A DNA stretch of 64,000 bases, taken from contig NZ_PVTJ01000003.1 in the NCBI RefSeq assembly GCF_003002955.1, positions 1 to 64,000 on the forward strand, given 5' to 3'. The position numbers and the translations under genes were made by a program. Position 1 is the stretch's first letter. Every line of letters starts with the position of its first letter. A model generated the notes under the pieces. The model did no database searches. It saw nothing but the letters and a program-made list of their open reading frames with translations, and was not told the DNA's origin. Origin of the DNA: Glycomyces artemisiae. Its GTDB lineage: Bacteria; Actinomycetota; Actinomycetes; Mycobacteriales; Micromonosporaceae. Shown here piece after piece: positions 1-7,704 of this stretch.

Positions 1-1
1 C

Positions 2-85
2 TCGACAAGGTTCGACAAACTCGCCGTCCGATACCAGGCCACCATCCAAGTCGCGATCATCCTCGACTGGAAACCGACTTCGTAA
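2..85 (+). pseudogene. IS5-family transposase, C-terminal fragment (window edge)
   Basis: Reading from base 2 gives 27 residues and a TAA at 83-85. The peptide contains RFDKLAVRYQATIQVA, which matches the usual C-terminal tail of IS5-family (IS402-like) DDE transposases, where RFDKLA(V)RY(E/Q)AT is conserved. The rest lies outside the window, so whether the insertion sequence is intact cannot be judged. No clear terminal inverted repeat was recognised in the following 100 bases. The call rests on this short motif only. Confidence 0.6.
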
Positions 86-153
86 ACACGACCTAGTGGA
101 CGCGGGCCTCGGCGGAAGTCGGGGCCCGCACCCGTATGACCCCGGCCACGCCG

Positions 154-179
154 CCTTGACCCTGACATAGGTGTCAAGG
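154..179. promoter_or_regulatory. Inverted repeat upstream of MFS gene
   Basis: CCTTGAC-N12-GTCAAGG is a perfect 7-bp dyad just before the ribosome binding site GGAGG (182-186) and the ATG at 196. The left arm contains TTGAC, so it may overlap a -35 element. The shape suits a MerR- or TetR-type operator, but no regulator gene is adjacent, so the regulator is unknown. Confidence 0.4.
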
Positions 180-195
180 TTGGAGGCTTCCGGTC

Positions 196-1389
196 ATGAC
201 CGCAACCCGAGTCGACACTCCGCCCGTCCGGCAGACCCTCCCGGTCGTGCCGCTCCTGGCCCTCGCCACCGCCGCGTTCATGGCGATCGTCACCGAAGCG
301 CTCCCGGCCGGCGTCCTCCCCGAGATGGCCGCGGACCTCCGCGTCAGCGAGGCCGCCGCCGGGCAGACCCTCACCGTCTACGCCATCGCCACCGGCGTCT
401 CGGCGATCCCGGTCATGGCCGCCACCGCCGCCTGGCACCGGCGCCGCCTGCTCCTGGCCGCGGCCCTGACGTTCGCCGTCGCGAACCTCGTCACCGCCGT
501 CTCCGACTCGTACGCGCTCACCATGGCCTTGCGCCTCGCCGCGGGCGTCGCCGCCGCGGTCGTGTGGGCCGAGCTCGTCGCCTACGCCCGCAGGCTCGCC
601 CCGCCGCACCTCCAGGGCCGCGCCATCGCCTTCACCATGGCGGGCGTGCCGCTCGCGCTCTCCCTCGGCATCCCCTTGGGCACCTTCATGGGCGACCTCC
701 TCGGCTGGCGCCTCACGTTCGGGCTCGTCGCCGCCGTCTCCGCGCTCCTGGCGATCTGGATCCGCGCCTCCGTCCCCGAGTTCCCGGGCCGGAAGGCCGG
801 GAAGCGCGAGCCGATCCTCGCCGCGCTCAGGCTCCCCGGGGTCGTCCCGGTCCTGTTCACCGTCGCGGCCTACGTCCTCGCGCACAACATCCTGTACACC
901 TACATCGCGACGTTCCTGGACGCCAACGGCATGAACGCGCGGCGCGAGACCGTGCTGTTCGTCTTCGGCGTCGCCTCGGCGGTGAGCATCGTCGTCACCG
1001 GGACGCTCGTGGACCGGCACCTGCGGGTCCTCACGATCGCTAGCGCGGGGCTGTTCCTCGTCGCGGGGGCGGCGCTCACGGCCTGGGCCGATCAGCCCGC
1101 GCCGCTGTTCGCCGCGGTCGTCCTGTGGGGGCTGGGCTGGGGCGGCGTGCCGACGCTCCTCCAGACCGCCGTCAACGACGCGGGCGGCGACAGGGGCCAG
1201 GCGCTCCTGGTGACGACCTGGAACTCCTCGATGGCCGCGGGCGGGGCCGTCGGCGGCCTCATGCTCGGCCTCCTCGGGCCCGGCTCGTTCCCGTGGGGCG
1301 TCCTGGTCCTCATGGCCCCGGTCGCGGCGGTCGTCATCGGCGCCCGCGCCCACGGGTTCCCCTCGAAGCGGCCCGGAGCGGGCGCGTGA
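196..1389 (+). CDS. MFS transporter (DHA1 drug-efflux type)
   Basis: A 397-residue integral membrane protein with about 12 hydrophobic segments. It matches the DHA1/AraJ-like branch of the major facilitator superfamily, which exports drugs or sugars by proton antiport. Early residues TEALPAGVLPEMAADL resemble the family's first helix, where TTE(F/L)xxxGLLP is common. The start is ATG 196 with GGAGG nine bases upstream. The gene stands alone, between the IS remnant and the oppositely oriented toxin island, and an inverted repeat covers its promoter. The substrate cannot be predicted. Confidence 0.85.
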   Translation: MTATRVDTPPVRQTLPVVPLLALATAAFMAIVTEALPAGVLPEMAADLRVSEAAAGQTLTVYAIATGVSAIPVMAATAAWHRRRLLLAAALTFAVANLVTAVSDSYALTMALRLAAGVAAAVVWAELVAYARRLAPPHLQGRAIAFTMAGVPLALSLGIPLGTFMGDLLGWRLTFGLVAAVSALLAIWIRASVPEFPGRKAGKREPILAALRLPGVVPVLFTVAAYVLAHNILYTYIATFLDANGMNARRETVLFVFGVASAVSIVVTGTLVDRHLRVLTIASAGLFLVAGAALTAWADQPAPLFAAVVLWGLGWGGVPTLLQTAVNDAGGDRGQALLVTTWNSSMAAGGAVGGLMLGLLGPGSFPWGVLVLMAPVAAVVIGARAHGFPSKRPGAGA

Positions 1390-1400
1390 GGGGCTCGGGG

Positions 1401-1880
1401 TCAGTGCCGGTTCAGGTCCGCGGCGTACTCGGGGCCGAGGAGCGGCGGCAGCGGGACGTCGGCGCGCATCATCTCCAGCGACCTCACGACTCCCGGGGTG
1501 AGCTCGGTGCGATCGGTGGACAGGACGGTGCGCCCGTCGACGTCGAACCGGACGGTCCAGATCGCGACCCCGTACTCGTACCCGGTGGCGTTCGCCAGGG
1601 TGCCGTCGGGCCTGAACCGCCGGGTGATGCCGTGCAGGGTGTTGCGCTGGTACCACTCCTCGAAGACCAGGTCTCCGTCGGGAGAGAGCTCGCCGCTGGG
1701 GCCTTCGAGCACGCCGTCGCGGAAGCCCTGGAACTCGTAGTTGCCGCTCGGGACCGTCTCGCCGAGGAATCCGGTGAACCGCTCGGAGCCGTGCCAGTAC
1801 ACCTGGTCGAGGTCGAGGCGGAGCGACTGCTCCGGCACGGTCGCCCCGACGGGGTCGTAATGCGGTCTCACCAGTCCCAC
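1401..1880 (-). CDS. YwqK-like (MORN-like repeat) candidate immunity protein
   Basis: A 159-residue protein, probably soluble, without signal peptide. It has repeated short units of the kind G.L.G....F.PDG.L....Y, seen around residues 45-60, 65-80 and 85-100. This resembles YwqK/MORN-repeat antitoxins. It lies directly downstream of the deaminase-like toxin gene (18 bases between), the usual place for an immunity gene. In Bacillus subtilis YwqK is paired with the YwqJ toxin, and here the toxin is YwqJ-like too. The immunity role is inferred from fold resemblance and position. The start is uncertain: GTG 1880 is the longest, GTG 1871 is an alternative. Confidence 0.55.
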   Translation of the reverse strand: MGLVRPHYDPVGATVPEQSLRLDLDQVYWHGSERFTGFLGETVPSGNYEFQGFRDGVLEGPSGELSPDGDLVFEEWYQRNTLHGITRRFRPDGTLANATGYEYGVAIWTVRFDVDGRTVLSTDRTELTPGVVRSLEMMRADVPLPPLLGPEYAADLNRH

Positions 1881-1898
1881 CTTAGCGTCGTCATCACT

Positions 1899-2666
1899 CT
1901 AGAGGCCCGTCTTGCCGGTGCGGTGCTTCTTGTTGCCCTGCTCGTCCTTGTCCCAGCCGGCGTCGGCGCCGTCGACGCCGTCGATCATCTGCGTGCACTG
2001 GGGGCAGCACGGCATGAAGTCCTTGTTGGAGGGGTTGGCATTGTCGACCATGAAGTCGTCGAGCTTCGGCTTGTCGCGCCGCTCCCCTTTGGCGTAGTCC
2101 GTCTCGGCGTCCAGGAGGGCTTCGTTGGTGGCCCGGGTCTCGGAGTGCGTGCCCGGCTCGCCGTGGTCCTTCTGGTTGGGCTCGTACTGCTTCCAGGTCC
2201 CGCCGTCGCCCTTCTTGTACTCGTCGTACCGGTCCTTCAGGATCGGGTGGAGCCCGTCGGGGTCCTCAAGGACCTTCCCCTTGGTGTTGTGGTTGTAATA
2301 GACCCGGCCCGACTCGCGGTCCCAGACCGCGCTCATGCACGGGCGGCGCTGGGCGCCGGACCAGAACGTCGTCGGGTCGCGCCCGTCCGACACCTCGTCG
2401 ATCTTGTCGTGCAGCGCCTCGCGCAGTCGCTGGCGGTCGAGATCCTTGTCGCCGCTCGGCGTCATGTGGTTCGGGCCGCGCTTCAGGGGCGGGTCCAGGT
2501 TCGGGAACGTCTCGGGCCCCTTGGACTTCTTGCCGCCGCCCTGGGCCTGGCGGACCTTCTTCTGCGCTTCTTTGAACGACTTGGGGTCGTTGAGGAGCTT
2601 GGTGAGGATGCCCGCGCCGCCGTCGCGGTCGCTGTTCTTCCTGCCTCCGACGACGCTCCTACCCAT
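1899..2666 (-). CDS. YwqJ-like nucleic-acid deaminase toxin (polymorphic toxin)
   Basis: A 255-residue protein. The first 110 residues are charged and Gly/Lys-rich, linker-like. The C-terminal half carries a deaminase-like metal-site pattern: HSE at 174-176 (zinc ligand His and catalytic Glu) and CCPQC at 220-224 (a CxxC zinc ligand pair). This spacing resembles YwqJ-like deaminases of polymorphic toxin systems. Its ATG (2666) overlaps the stop of the preceding gene by eight bases, with GGGAGGG six bases upstream inside that gene, so translation is likely coupled. The WXG100-like genes upstream suggest type VII secretion. It has no secretion domain of its own, which is unusual. The substrate nucleotide is unknown. 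Confidence 0.65.
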   Translation of the reverse strand: MGRSVVGGRKNSDRDGGAGILTKLLNDPKSFKEAQKKVRQAQGGGKKSKGPETFPNLDPPLKRGPNHMTPSGDKDLDRQRLREALHDKIDEVSDGRDPTTFWSGAQRRPCMSAVWDRESGRVYYNHNTKGKVLEDPDGLHPILKDRYDEYKKGDGGTWKQYEPNQKDHGEPGTHSETRATNEALLDAETDYAKGERRDKPKLDDFMVDNANPSNKDFMPCCPQCTQMIDGVDGADAGWDKDEQGNKKHRTGKTGL

Positions 2667-3153
2667 TGAGGACCCTCCCGATGGCCATGTCGAGCAGCTG
2701 CTCGATGATGATCCCGGCGATCTCCTTGAAGATGGGGATCTGCGCGAGGGAGGCGCCGAAGGTGACCGGCGCGGTGGCGATGGCCCAGGCGATCTGGACG
2801 GCGAGGATCGCGAGCTGCACGATGATCTGGATCTTCAGGGCGAGCACGATCCCGGCCATCACGGTCAGGGCGATGTTGACCTTGTTCGCCGGGTCCCCGG
2901 CGTCGGCGAGGTTGGATGCGGAGGACTCCTCGCCCTCCCACTCGGTCTGGAACGCGTCGATGTGGGCGCCGGTGTTGTTCTCGACGACGGTGCGGGCGGC
3001 GACCTGGAGCGACTCGATCTTGGCGTCGAGCTGGTCGGCCATGGCGGTCCACTCGCCGCCGAGCTTGAACATCGACTCCTCGTCGGACTCGGGCCATTCG
3101 TATCCGAGGACGCCGAGGAGCGTGATCAGCTCCGAGGGCAGTTGCATTCCCAT
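2659..3153 (-). CDS. WXG100_2-like type VII secretion N-terminal module
   Basis: A 164-residue protein beginning with LPSELITLLGVLGYEWPESDE, which resembles the helical WXG100-like N-terminal domain of CpnT-type secreted toxins. A helical stretch with a W-x-G-like WEGEESS follows near residue 72, then a long hydrophobic region (about 90-150) rich in Ala/Ile. In most relatives this module is fused to a C-terminal toxin. Here the chain ends in TAG inside the start of the separate deaminase gene. AGGAG lies nine bases before ATG 3153. It is second in a four-gene minus-strand unit. Function inferred: carries or chaperones the deaminase through an ESX/type VII apparatus encoded elsewhere. Confidence 0.6.
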   Translation of the reverse strand: MGMQLPSELITLLGVLGYEWPESDEESMFKLGGEWTAMADQLDAKIESLQVAARTVVENNTGAHIDAFQTEWEGEESSASNLADAGDPANKVNIALTVMAGIVLALKIQIIVQLAILAVQIAWAIATAPVTFGASLAQIPIFKEIAGIIIEQLLDMAIGRVLNG

Positions 3154-3165
3154 GCGAGCGGGCTC

Positions 3166-3510
3166 CTAAGCGGACTGGGCCGGGCCGGACTGGAGGTCGC
3201 CCTGGAGCTTGGAGAAGACCGCGGCGATCTCGTCGTCGGAGACCTCGTGGTCGTCGGCCATGTCCCGCAGGGCCTGCGAGATGGTGGTCAGGTCCTCGAT
3301 GTTGGTGGTGAAGCACCCGTCGGCGGCGTCCATGAGCACCTGGTGGCCGATACCGCCCGCGGTGCCGATGATGTCGCCGCCGAACGCGTCGGCGTACTGC
3401 TCGACGGAGGCGGTGAACTGGTCGTAGAGCGCCTGCACTTCTTCGATGCCCGCGTCGAGCTGGTCAGCCGCTTGGCGAATGGTCTCCGGGGAGACGTTAA
3501 AGCCGCCCAT
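3166..3510 (-). CDS. WXG100/ESAT-6-like protein
   Basis: A 114-residue helical protein with the layout of a WXG100 family type VII secretion target: an N-terminal helix (FNVSPETIRQAADQLDAG), a glycine-containing turn (FGGDIIGTAGGIG, about 43-55), and a second helix ending near residue 95. The classical WxG is replaced by this Gly-rich turn. ATG 3510 is preferred over GTG 3516 because GGAGG lies nine bases before it. It is the first gene of the toxin unit and probably forms a helical pair with the next gene's product for export. No EccC-type ATPase is present in the window. Confidence 0.6.
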   Translation of the reverse strand: MGGFNVSPETIRQAADQLDAGIEEVQALYDQFTASVEQYADAFGGDIIGTAGGIGHQVLMDAADGCFTTNIEDLTTISQALRDMADDHEVSDDEIAAVFSKLQGDLQSGPAQSA

Positions 3511-3615
3511 GGTCACCGACCTCCGTGTAGCAATCCGGTCTTCTCAGAACAAACCTTACGGCTGTCCGAACCGCCACCCTACCGGAGGTGTCCTCATGTG
3601 ACCGCGCGCCCCGGC

Positions 3616-4278
3616 TCAGGCCGCCTGTCGGTCGAAGCCGGTGGCGGCGTTGACGATCAGGATCGCCCAGGCCGCGGCCGCGGGCGTGAAGAGCGCGAGG
3701 TTGGGGCCGATCACCGGGATGAGCGCGGCGGCGTACGCGAGGGCCGCGACCGCGAGCCACGCGGCCGGGGCCTGGGGGCGGCGGGCCGCCGCGCGCAGGG
3801 CCGCGGTGAGGACCGCCAGCGCGGGGCCCTCGGCTCCGGCGAGGGAGGCGCTCGCGGTGGCGATGAGCGCGGCGAGGATGAGCGCGGCGGCGGCGCAGAC
3901 CGCGGCGAACGCGGCGTCGCCGGAGCCGTAGAGGACGGCGTTGTAGGCGAGGAGGAGGCCGAGGACGGCCGCGCCGGTCCAGATGCGCCACAGGCGGTTC
4001 CAGCCCCGGGCCCAGGCGGTCCAGAACGTGCGGAAGGGCGCGCCCGGGTAGCCGTGGGCGGCGAAGTCGCGCATGCACTTCAGGGCCGCGTACAGGCCGG
4101 GCCCGGCGGGGAGCGCGGCGGCGGCCCCGGCCCACAGCCCGAGGTGGGTGAGGCCGAGCTGCCCGGCGAACGCGAACGGGATCGCCGTCGCCAAGAGCTG
4201 CACGGAGGTCGCGAACCACCAGAACACGGCGAGGAGCGTGCGCGAGAGCCGCGAGTCGTAGGCGAGCCAGGAGGTCAT
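3616..4278 (-). CDS. DUF624 (YesL-like) membrane protein
   Basis: A 220-residue membrane protein with about five hydrophobic segments, matching the DUF624/YesL family that sits beside carbohydrate ABC importers in many bacteria (for example yesL in the B. subtilis rhamnogalacturonan operon). The true start is ATG 4278, overlapping the stop of the upstream permease (ATGA). The longer upstream reading frame is antisense-like noise. It is the last gene of the sugar ABC operon. Its molecular function is not established. Confidence 0.8.
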   Translation of the reverse strand: MTSWLAYDSRLSRTLLAVFWWFATSVQLLATAIPFAFAGQLGLTHLGLWAGAAAALPAGPGLYAALKCMRDFAAHGYPGAPFRTFWTAWARGWNRLWRIWTGAAVLGLLLAYNAVLYGSGDAAFAAVCAAAALILAALIATASASLAGAEGPALAVLTAALRAAARRPQAPAAWLAVAALAYAAALIPVIGPNLALFTPAAAAWAILIVNAATGFDRQAA

Positions 4279-5129
4279 CCCTTCACCGCCCCGATGGACA
4301 TGCCCTTGATGAAGTACCGCTGGAACGCCGCGAAGAGGATCACCGAGGGGACGATCGCGAGGATCGCGCCGGTGTAGATGAGCTCCCACTGGGAGGTGAG
4401 GAGCCCGACCATGCGGCTGAGGGCGACGTTGATGGTGCCCGCCGAGGACGAGTCGAGGAACACCAGGGGGATGAAGAAGTCGTTCCACAGCGACAGGGCC
4501 TGGATGATGACGAACGCCGAGGTGACGGGCAGGAGCATCGGGAAGACGATGGACCAGAACGTGCGGAGCCTCCCCGCGCCGTCCACTTCGGCGGCCTCTT
4601 CGACCTCGCGCGGCACGCCCTTGATGAAGGAGCAGTACAGGAGGATGCCGAACGAGGCGGCGCCGCCGAGGTGCACGAGGATGACGCTGGTGAGCGTCGA
4701 GTACAGGCCGATCTGGTTCATGGAGGAGACGAGCGGGATCATGCGGACCTGGAAGGGGATCATGAGCCCGGCGATGAACAGCAGGTAGATCCAGCGCGAG
4801 GAGCGCCCGCCGATCCGCTCGATGCCCCACGCGGCCATGGGGACGATCGCGATGAGGAGCACGAGGGTGCCGACGGTGATGACGAGCGTGTTGACGAGCG
4901 CCTCGCCGTAGTCGGTGGTCTGGAACAGCCGCGCGTAGTTCTCGAAGCTCAGGCCGGTCGGCAGGCCCATGGGGTCCTTGGTGATCTCGGCGTAGCTGCG
5001 GAAGGAGTTGAGCAGCGCGTACAGGACCGGGAAGGACACGGCGAGGACGAGGACCGACAGGACCGCCATGACGACGACCTCTCCGGGGGTGAGCCGCCGC
5101 TTCTCCTTGCGGCGCTTGGACTCGCTCAT
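4275..5129 (-). CDS. Carbohydrate ABC transporter permease (MalG type)
   Basis: A 284-residue inner-membrane permease of a CUT1 sugar importer. Six predicted transmembrane helices and the cytoplasmic EAA loop (EEAAEVDGAG) that docks the ATPase are visible. The N-terminus is short and basic (MSESKRRKEKRR). ATG 5129 overlaps the stop of the partner permease by four bases. It ends within the ATGA of the DUF624 gene. The operon has no ATPase, so a shared MsiK-like ATPase encoded elsewhere is expected. Confidence 0.9.
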   Translation of the reverse strand: MSESKRRKEKRRLTPGEVVVMAVLSVLVLAVSFPVLYALLNSFRSYAEITKDPMGLPTGLSFENYARLFQTTDYGEALVNTLVITVGTLVLLIAIVPMAAWGIERIGGRSSRWIYLLFIAGLMIPFQVRMIPLVSSMNQIGLYSTLTSVILVHLGGAASFGILLYCSFIKGVPREVEEAAEVDGAGRLRTFWSIVFPMLLPVTSAFVIIQALSLWNDFFIPLVFLDSSSAGTINVALSRMVGLLTSQWELIYTGAILAIVPSVILFAAFQRYFIKGMSIGAVKG

Positions 5130-6070
5130 GCCTGGACCTCCCTGCTGCGCATGTACCGGTTGGCGAGCACCGTGGTCGCCATGACGACGATGAACAGGAC
5201 GATGGCGGCGGCCGAGCCGTACCCGGCGCGGTACTCGCCGAAGCCGACCTTGTAGATGAAGAACGCCATGGTCTCGGAGACGAACCCGGGTCCGCCCGCG
5301 GTGAGGACCATGACCTGGTCGAAGATCGTCCACCCGGCGATCATCATGAGGGTCATGTTGACGGTGACGGCCCCGGCGAGCATCGGCCAGGTGACGTACC
5401 GGAAGACCTGCCCGCGGGAGGCGCCGTCGATCTTCGCGGCCTCCACGAGGTCCTGCGGCACGGACTGGAGGTTCGCCAGGTAGATGAGGGCGGTGTTGCC
5501 GCCGAGCGTGAAGCAGATGATGAACAGCAGGACCCCGACGACGATCTCGTTGTCGCCCAGCCAGTCCATGGCGGCGTCGTCGAAGCCGAGGTCGCGCAGG
5601 ATCGTGTTCACGGCCCCGAAGTTGAAGTTGAGCATGTACTTCCAGATCGTCGCGGCGATGAAGCCCGAGACGAGCGCCGGGAGGTACACGATGGTGCGGA
5701 AGAAGCCCTGCGCGTGGTGGAGCTTGTCGAGCAGGAGCGCGACGCCGAGGGCGATCGCGTTGACGATCACCGCGGAGCCGAGGCCGAGGATCAGGGTGTT
5801 CCTGGTGGCGTTCCAGAACCGGTCGCTGGTGAGGATGTCCCGGTAGTTCGCCAGGCCCACGTAGTCGTAGGCCGGGTTGATGCCGTCCCAGTTGGTGAGG
5901 CTGAGCTGGATCGACTGGACCGACGGCGCGATCACCATGAGCACGTAGACGATCAGCGCGGGCGCGATGAACAGGAGCATCACGGCCCGGTGGCGCGTGA
6001 AGCGCCGGGCGCGGGCGGGCGCCCGGCCGCCGGAGACGGCGGCCGGGCGTTCGGCGAGCTGCGCGGTCAC
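5126..6070 (-). CDS. Carbohydrate ABC transporter permease (MalF type)
   Basis: A 314-residue permease, the MalF-like partner of the following gene. It has an N-terminal basic segment, a first helix (VMLLFIAPALIVYVLMV) and an EAA loop (EAAKIDGAS). GTG 6070 is chosen because it overlaps the TGA of the binding-protein gene (GTGA), as elsewhere in this operon. Upstream codons in the same frame overlap the binding-protein coding sequence and lack family resemblance. The substrate is unknown. Confidence 0.88.
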   Translation of the reverse strand: MTAQLAERPAAVSGGRAPARARRFTRHRAVMLLFIAPALIVYVLMVIAPSVQSIQLSLTNWDGINPAYDYVGLANYRDILTSDRFWNATRNTLILGLGSAVIVNAIALGVALLLDKLHHAQGFFRTIVYLPALVSGFIAATIWKYMLNFNFGAVNTILRDLGFDDAAMDWLGDNEIVVGVLLFIICFTLGGNTALIYLANLQSVPQDLVEAAKIDGASRGQVFRYVTWPMLAGAVTVNMTLMMIAGWTIFDQVMVLTAGGPGFVSETMAFFIYKVGFGEYRAGYGSAAAIVLFIVVMATTVLANRYMRSREVQA

Positions 6071-7437
6071 TCGTGCTCCGCCTGGTTGTCGAACTCCTCC
6101 TGGGACTTGGCGATGCACTCGTCGATGGTGGTCTGGCCGTCCTGCATCTCGATGCGCGCCTGCCGGAAGAACGTGTGGAAGGTGCTGAACCCGGCCCACG
6201 CGGTCGGGTTCTGGAAGAAGTTGAGATTAGGGTTCTCCAGCAGCGCGAAGTAGTCGCCCGCGCCGGGGATGGTGGAGTTGCGCGCGATCTCGTCGGAGGC
6301 CTTGACGTTCGGGGCGATCATCCCGGTCTCCTCCATGAGGTTGCAGGCGTCGACCGAGTAGTAGAACTCCAGGAACTCCACGGCCGCGTCATATTCTTTG
6401 CCGCCGTTCTCCTTCGCCTGCGAGGAGATCGCGAACCCGGAGGCGGAGTCGCCGTTGACGTCGTCCTTGAGGACGTTGAGCTTCCCGTCGTCGGCGGGCA
6501 CGTAGAAGATTCCGGCGTTGAAGTCGGGGTCGACCTTGTTGACGTCGTTGAGGCGACCGATCCCGGCCGAGGAGGTGGACATGACGGCCTGGCGGTTGAC
6601 CAGGAGCGTCGTGGTCTGGGCGTCCTGCGTGGACTGCCAGCCTTCGAGGACGTACGTGTCGGTGATGTCCTTGAGCCGCTGGAGGGGCTCGCGCAGGTCC
6701 TCGATCGAGGCGTCCCCGGCGCGCACGGCGTTCCAGAAGCCCCCGGCCTCGGAGTACTGGGCGAACGTGGGGGCGGCGAGGGGCTTCCACAGCTGGTCGG
6801 AGGGCCAGATCTCGCCCGCGGCGGTCGCCAGGGGCGCGTCGCCGTTGGCCTGGATCGCGTCGAGGAGGGCGATGAACTCGGCGTACGTGGTCGGGACGGC
6901 GAGGCCGTGCTCCTCGAAGTAGTCCTTGTCGTAGACCATGTTGAAGCCGAGCTCGCCGTTGAGGGCGGTGGTGGGGACGATGTACACGTCGCCGTCCTCG
7001 GCGGGGGCGTAGACCTCGTCGTTGAGCAGGCTGGAGACGCTCTCGGGGATGGGGGCGAGCTTCCCGGCCTCCAGGTAGGTGAGGGTGTCGCGCATGTCGA
7101 CGAGCGCGGGCCAGTTCCCGGTGGCGTCCATGGTCTTCATGGCCGTCGGGTAGTCGGTGCCCGCGGGGAGCGGGTCGAGTTCGACGACCGCGCTGGCGCT
7201 CTTGGCGTTGAACGCGTCGGCGACGGCCTTCGCCACGGAGTTCCAGGTCTCGTCGCCCGTGGCGTACAGGAACCGGATCGCGGTCTTGCCGCCGGTCGTG
7301 CCGCCCGCGGTCCCGCAACCGGCGAGCGCGAGGGGGACGGCGGCCGCGATCGAGAGACCCCCGGCGGACTGCATGAGCGAACGGCGTGAGAGTCCGCGCG
7401 CCGGCTTGGCCGACGAACGCGCCCTTGCGTTTCGCAT
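6067..7437 (-). CDS. Sugar ABC transporter substrate-binding lipoprotein
   Basis: A 456-residue extracellular solute-binding protein (family 1, CUT1). The N-terminus has a twin arginine (SRRSLMQSAGG) followed by a lipobox LAGC, so it is exported and lipid-anchored. The start is ATG 7437, preceded by GAAGGAG; longer in-frame starts run into the promoter region. It is the first gene of the operon binding protein - permease - permease - DUF624. Two inverted repeats (7470-7516) lie just upstream, placing it under LacI-type control, probably by the regulator at 8710. The sugar is unknown. Confidence 0.88.
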   Translation of the reverse strand: MRNARARSSAKPARGLSRRSLMQSAGGLSIAAAVPLALAGCGTAGGTTGGKTAIRFLYATGDETWNSVAKAVADAFNAKSASAVVELDPLPAGTDYPTAMKTMDATGNWPALVDMRDTLTYLEAGKLAPIPESVSSLLNDEVYAPAEDGDVYIVPTTALNGELGFNMVYDKDYFEEHGLAVPTTYAEFIALLDAIQANGDAPLATAAGEIWPSDQLWKPLAAPTFAQYSEAGGFWNAVRAGDASIEDLREPLQRLKDITDTYVLEGWQSTQDAQTTTLLVNRQAVMSTSSAGIGRLNDVNKVDPDFNAGIFYVPADDGKLNVLKDDVNGDSASGFAISSQAKENGGKEYDAAVEFLEFYYSVDACNLMEETGMIAPNVKASDEIARNSTIPGAGDYFALLENPNLNFFQNPTAWAGFSTFHTFFRQARIEMQDGQTTIDECIAKSQEEFDNQAEHE

Positions 7438-7469
7438 GTCTTCTCCTTCAAGCGGTGAGAGGCTGTCGG

Positions 7470-7516
7470 GCATCGCATAGATACCGCTATCTGCGATGCT
7501 AGGAGCAAGCGCTCGC
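7470..7516. promoter_or_regulatory. Two palindromic operator candidates in divergent promoter
   Basis: GCATCGCA (7470-7477) and TGCGATGC (7492-7499) are perfect 8-bp inverted arms. Directly beside them GCAAGCGCTCGC (7505-7516) is an 11-of-12 palindrome with the central CG typical of LacI-family operators. They lie 33-80 bases before the binding-protein start. The rest of the 267-base gap to 7704 holds an AT-richer stretch (about 7655-7690) and the GAAGGAG (7691-7697) used by the gene at 7705. Confidence 0.45.
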
Positions 7517-7704
7517 GAACACAAGCCGACGTTGCCGAATCGTTACCGGAATCGGTCGGTCAGGTTGCCCCAGCCGGAGAATTAGCAGGTCAGACACAGA
7601 GCATCGCGGCCGAGCGGAGGCTCGGGAGCGAGGCTCGACAAGTCGGCGTTCGACTTCTATGGTAGAAACCGATAACTGTTCTTCACTATTGAAGGAGCCC
7701 TCCG

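Noticed and set aside
2659-2666. Programmed frameshift joining the WXG100_2-like chain to the deaminase
   Set aside because: No slippery sequence is visible and the deaminase has its own strong Shine-Dalgarno sequence and ATG; coupled reinitiation is simpler, though a frameshift product cannot be excluded.
1899-2666. Housekeeping cytidine deaminase or HNH nuclease
   Set aside because: The charged N-terminal linker, WXG100-like neighbours and following YwqK-like gene suit a secreted toxin; no HNH or GHH motif is present.
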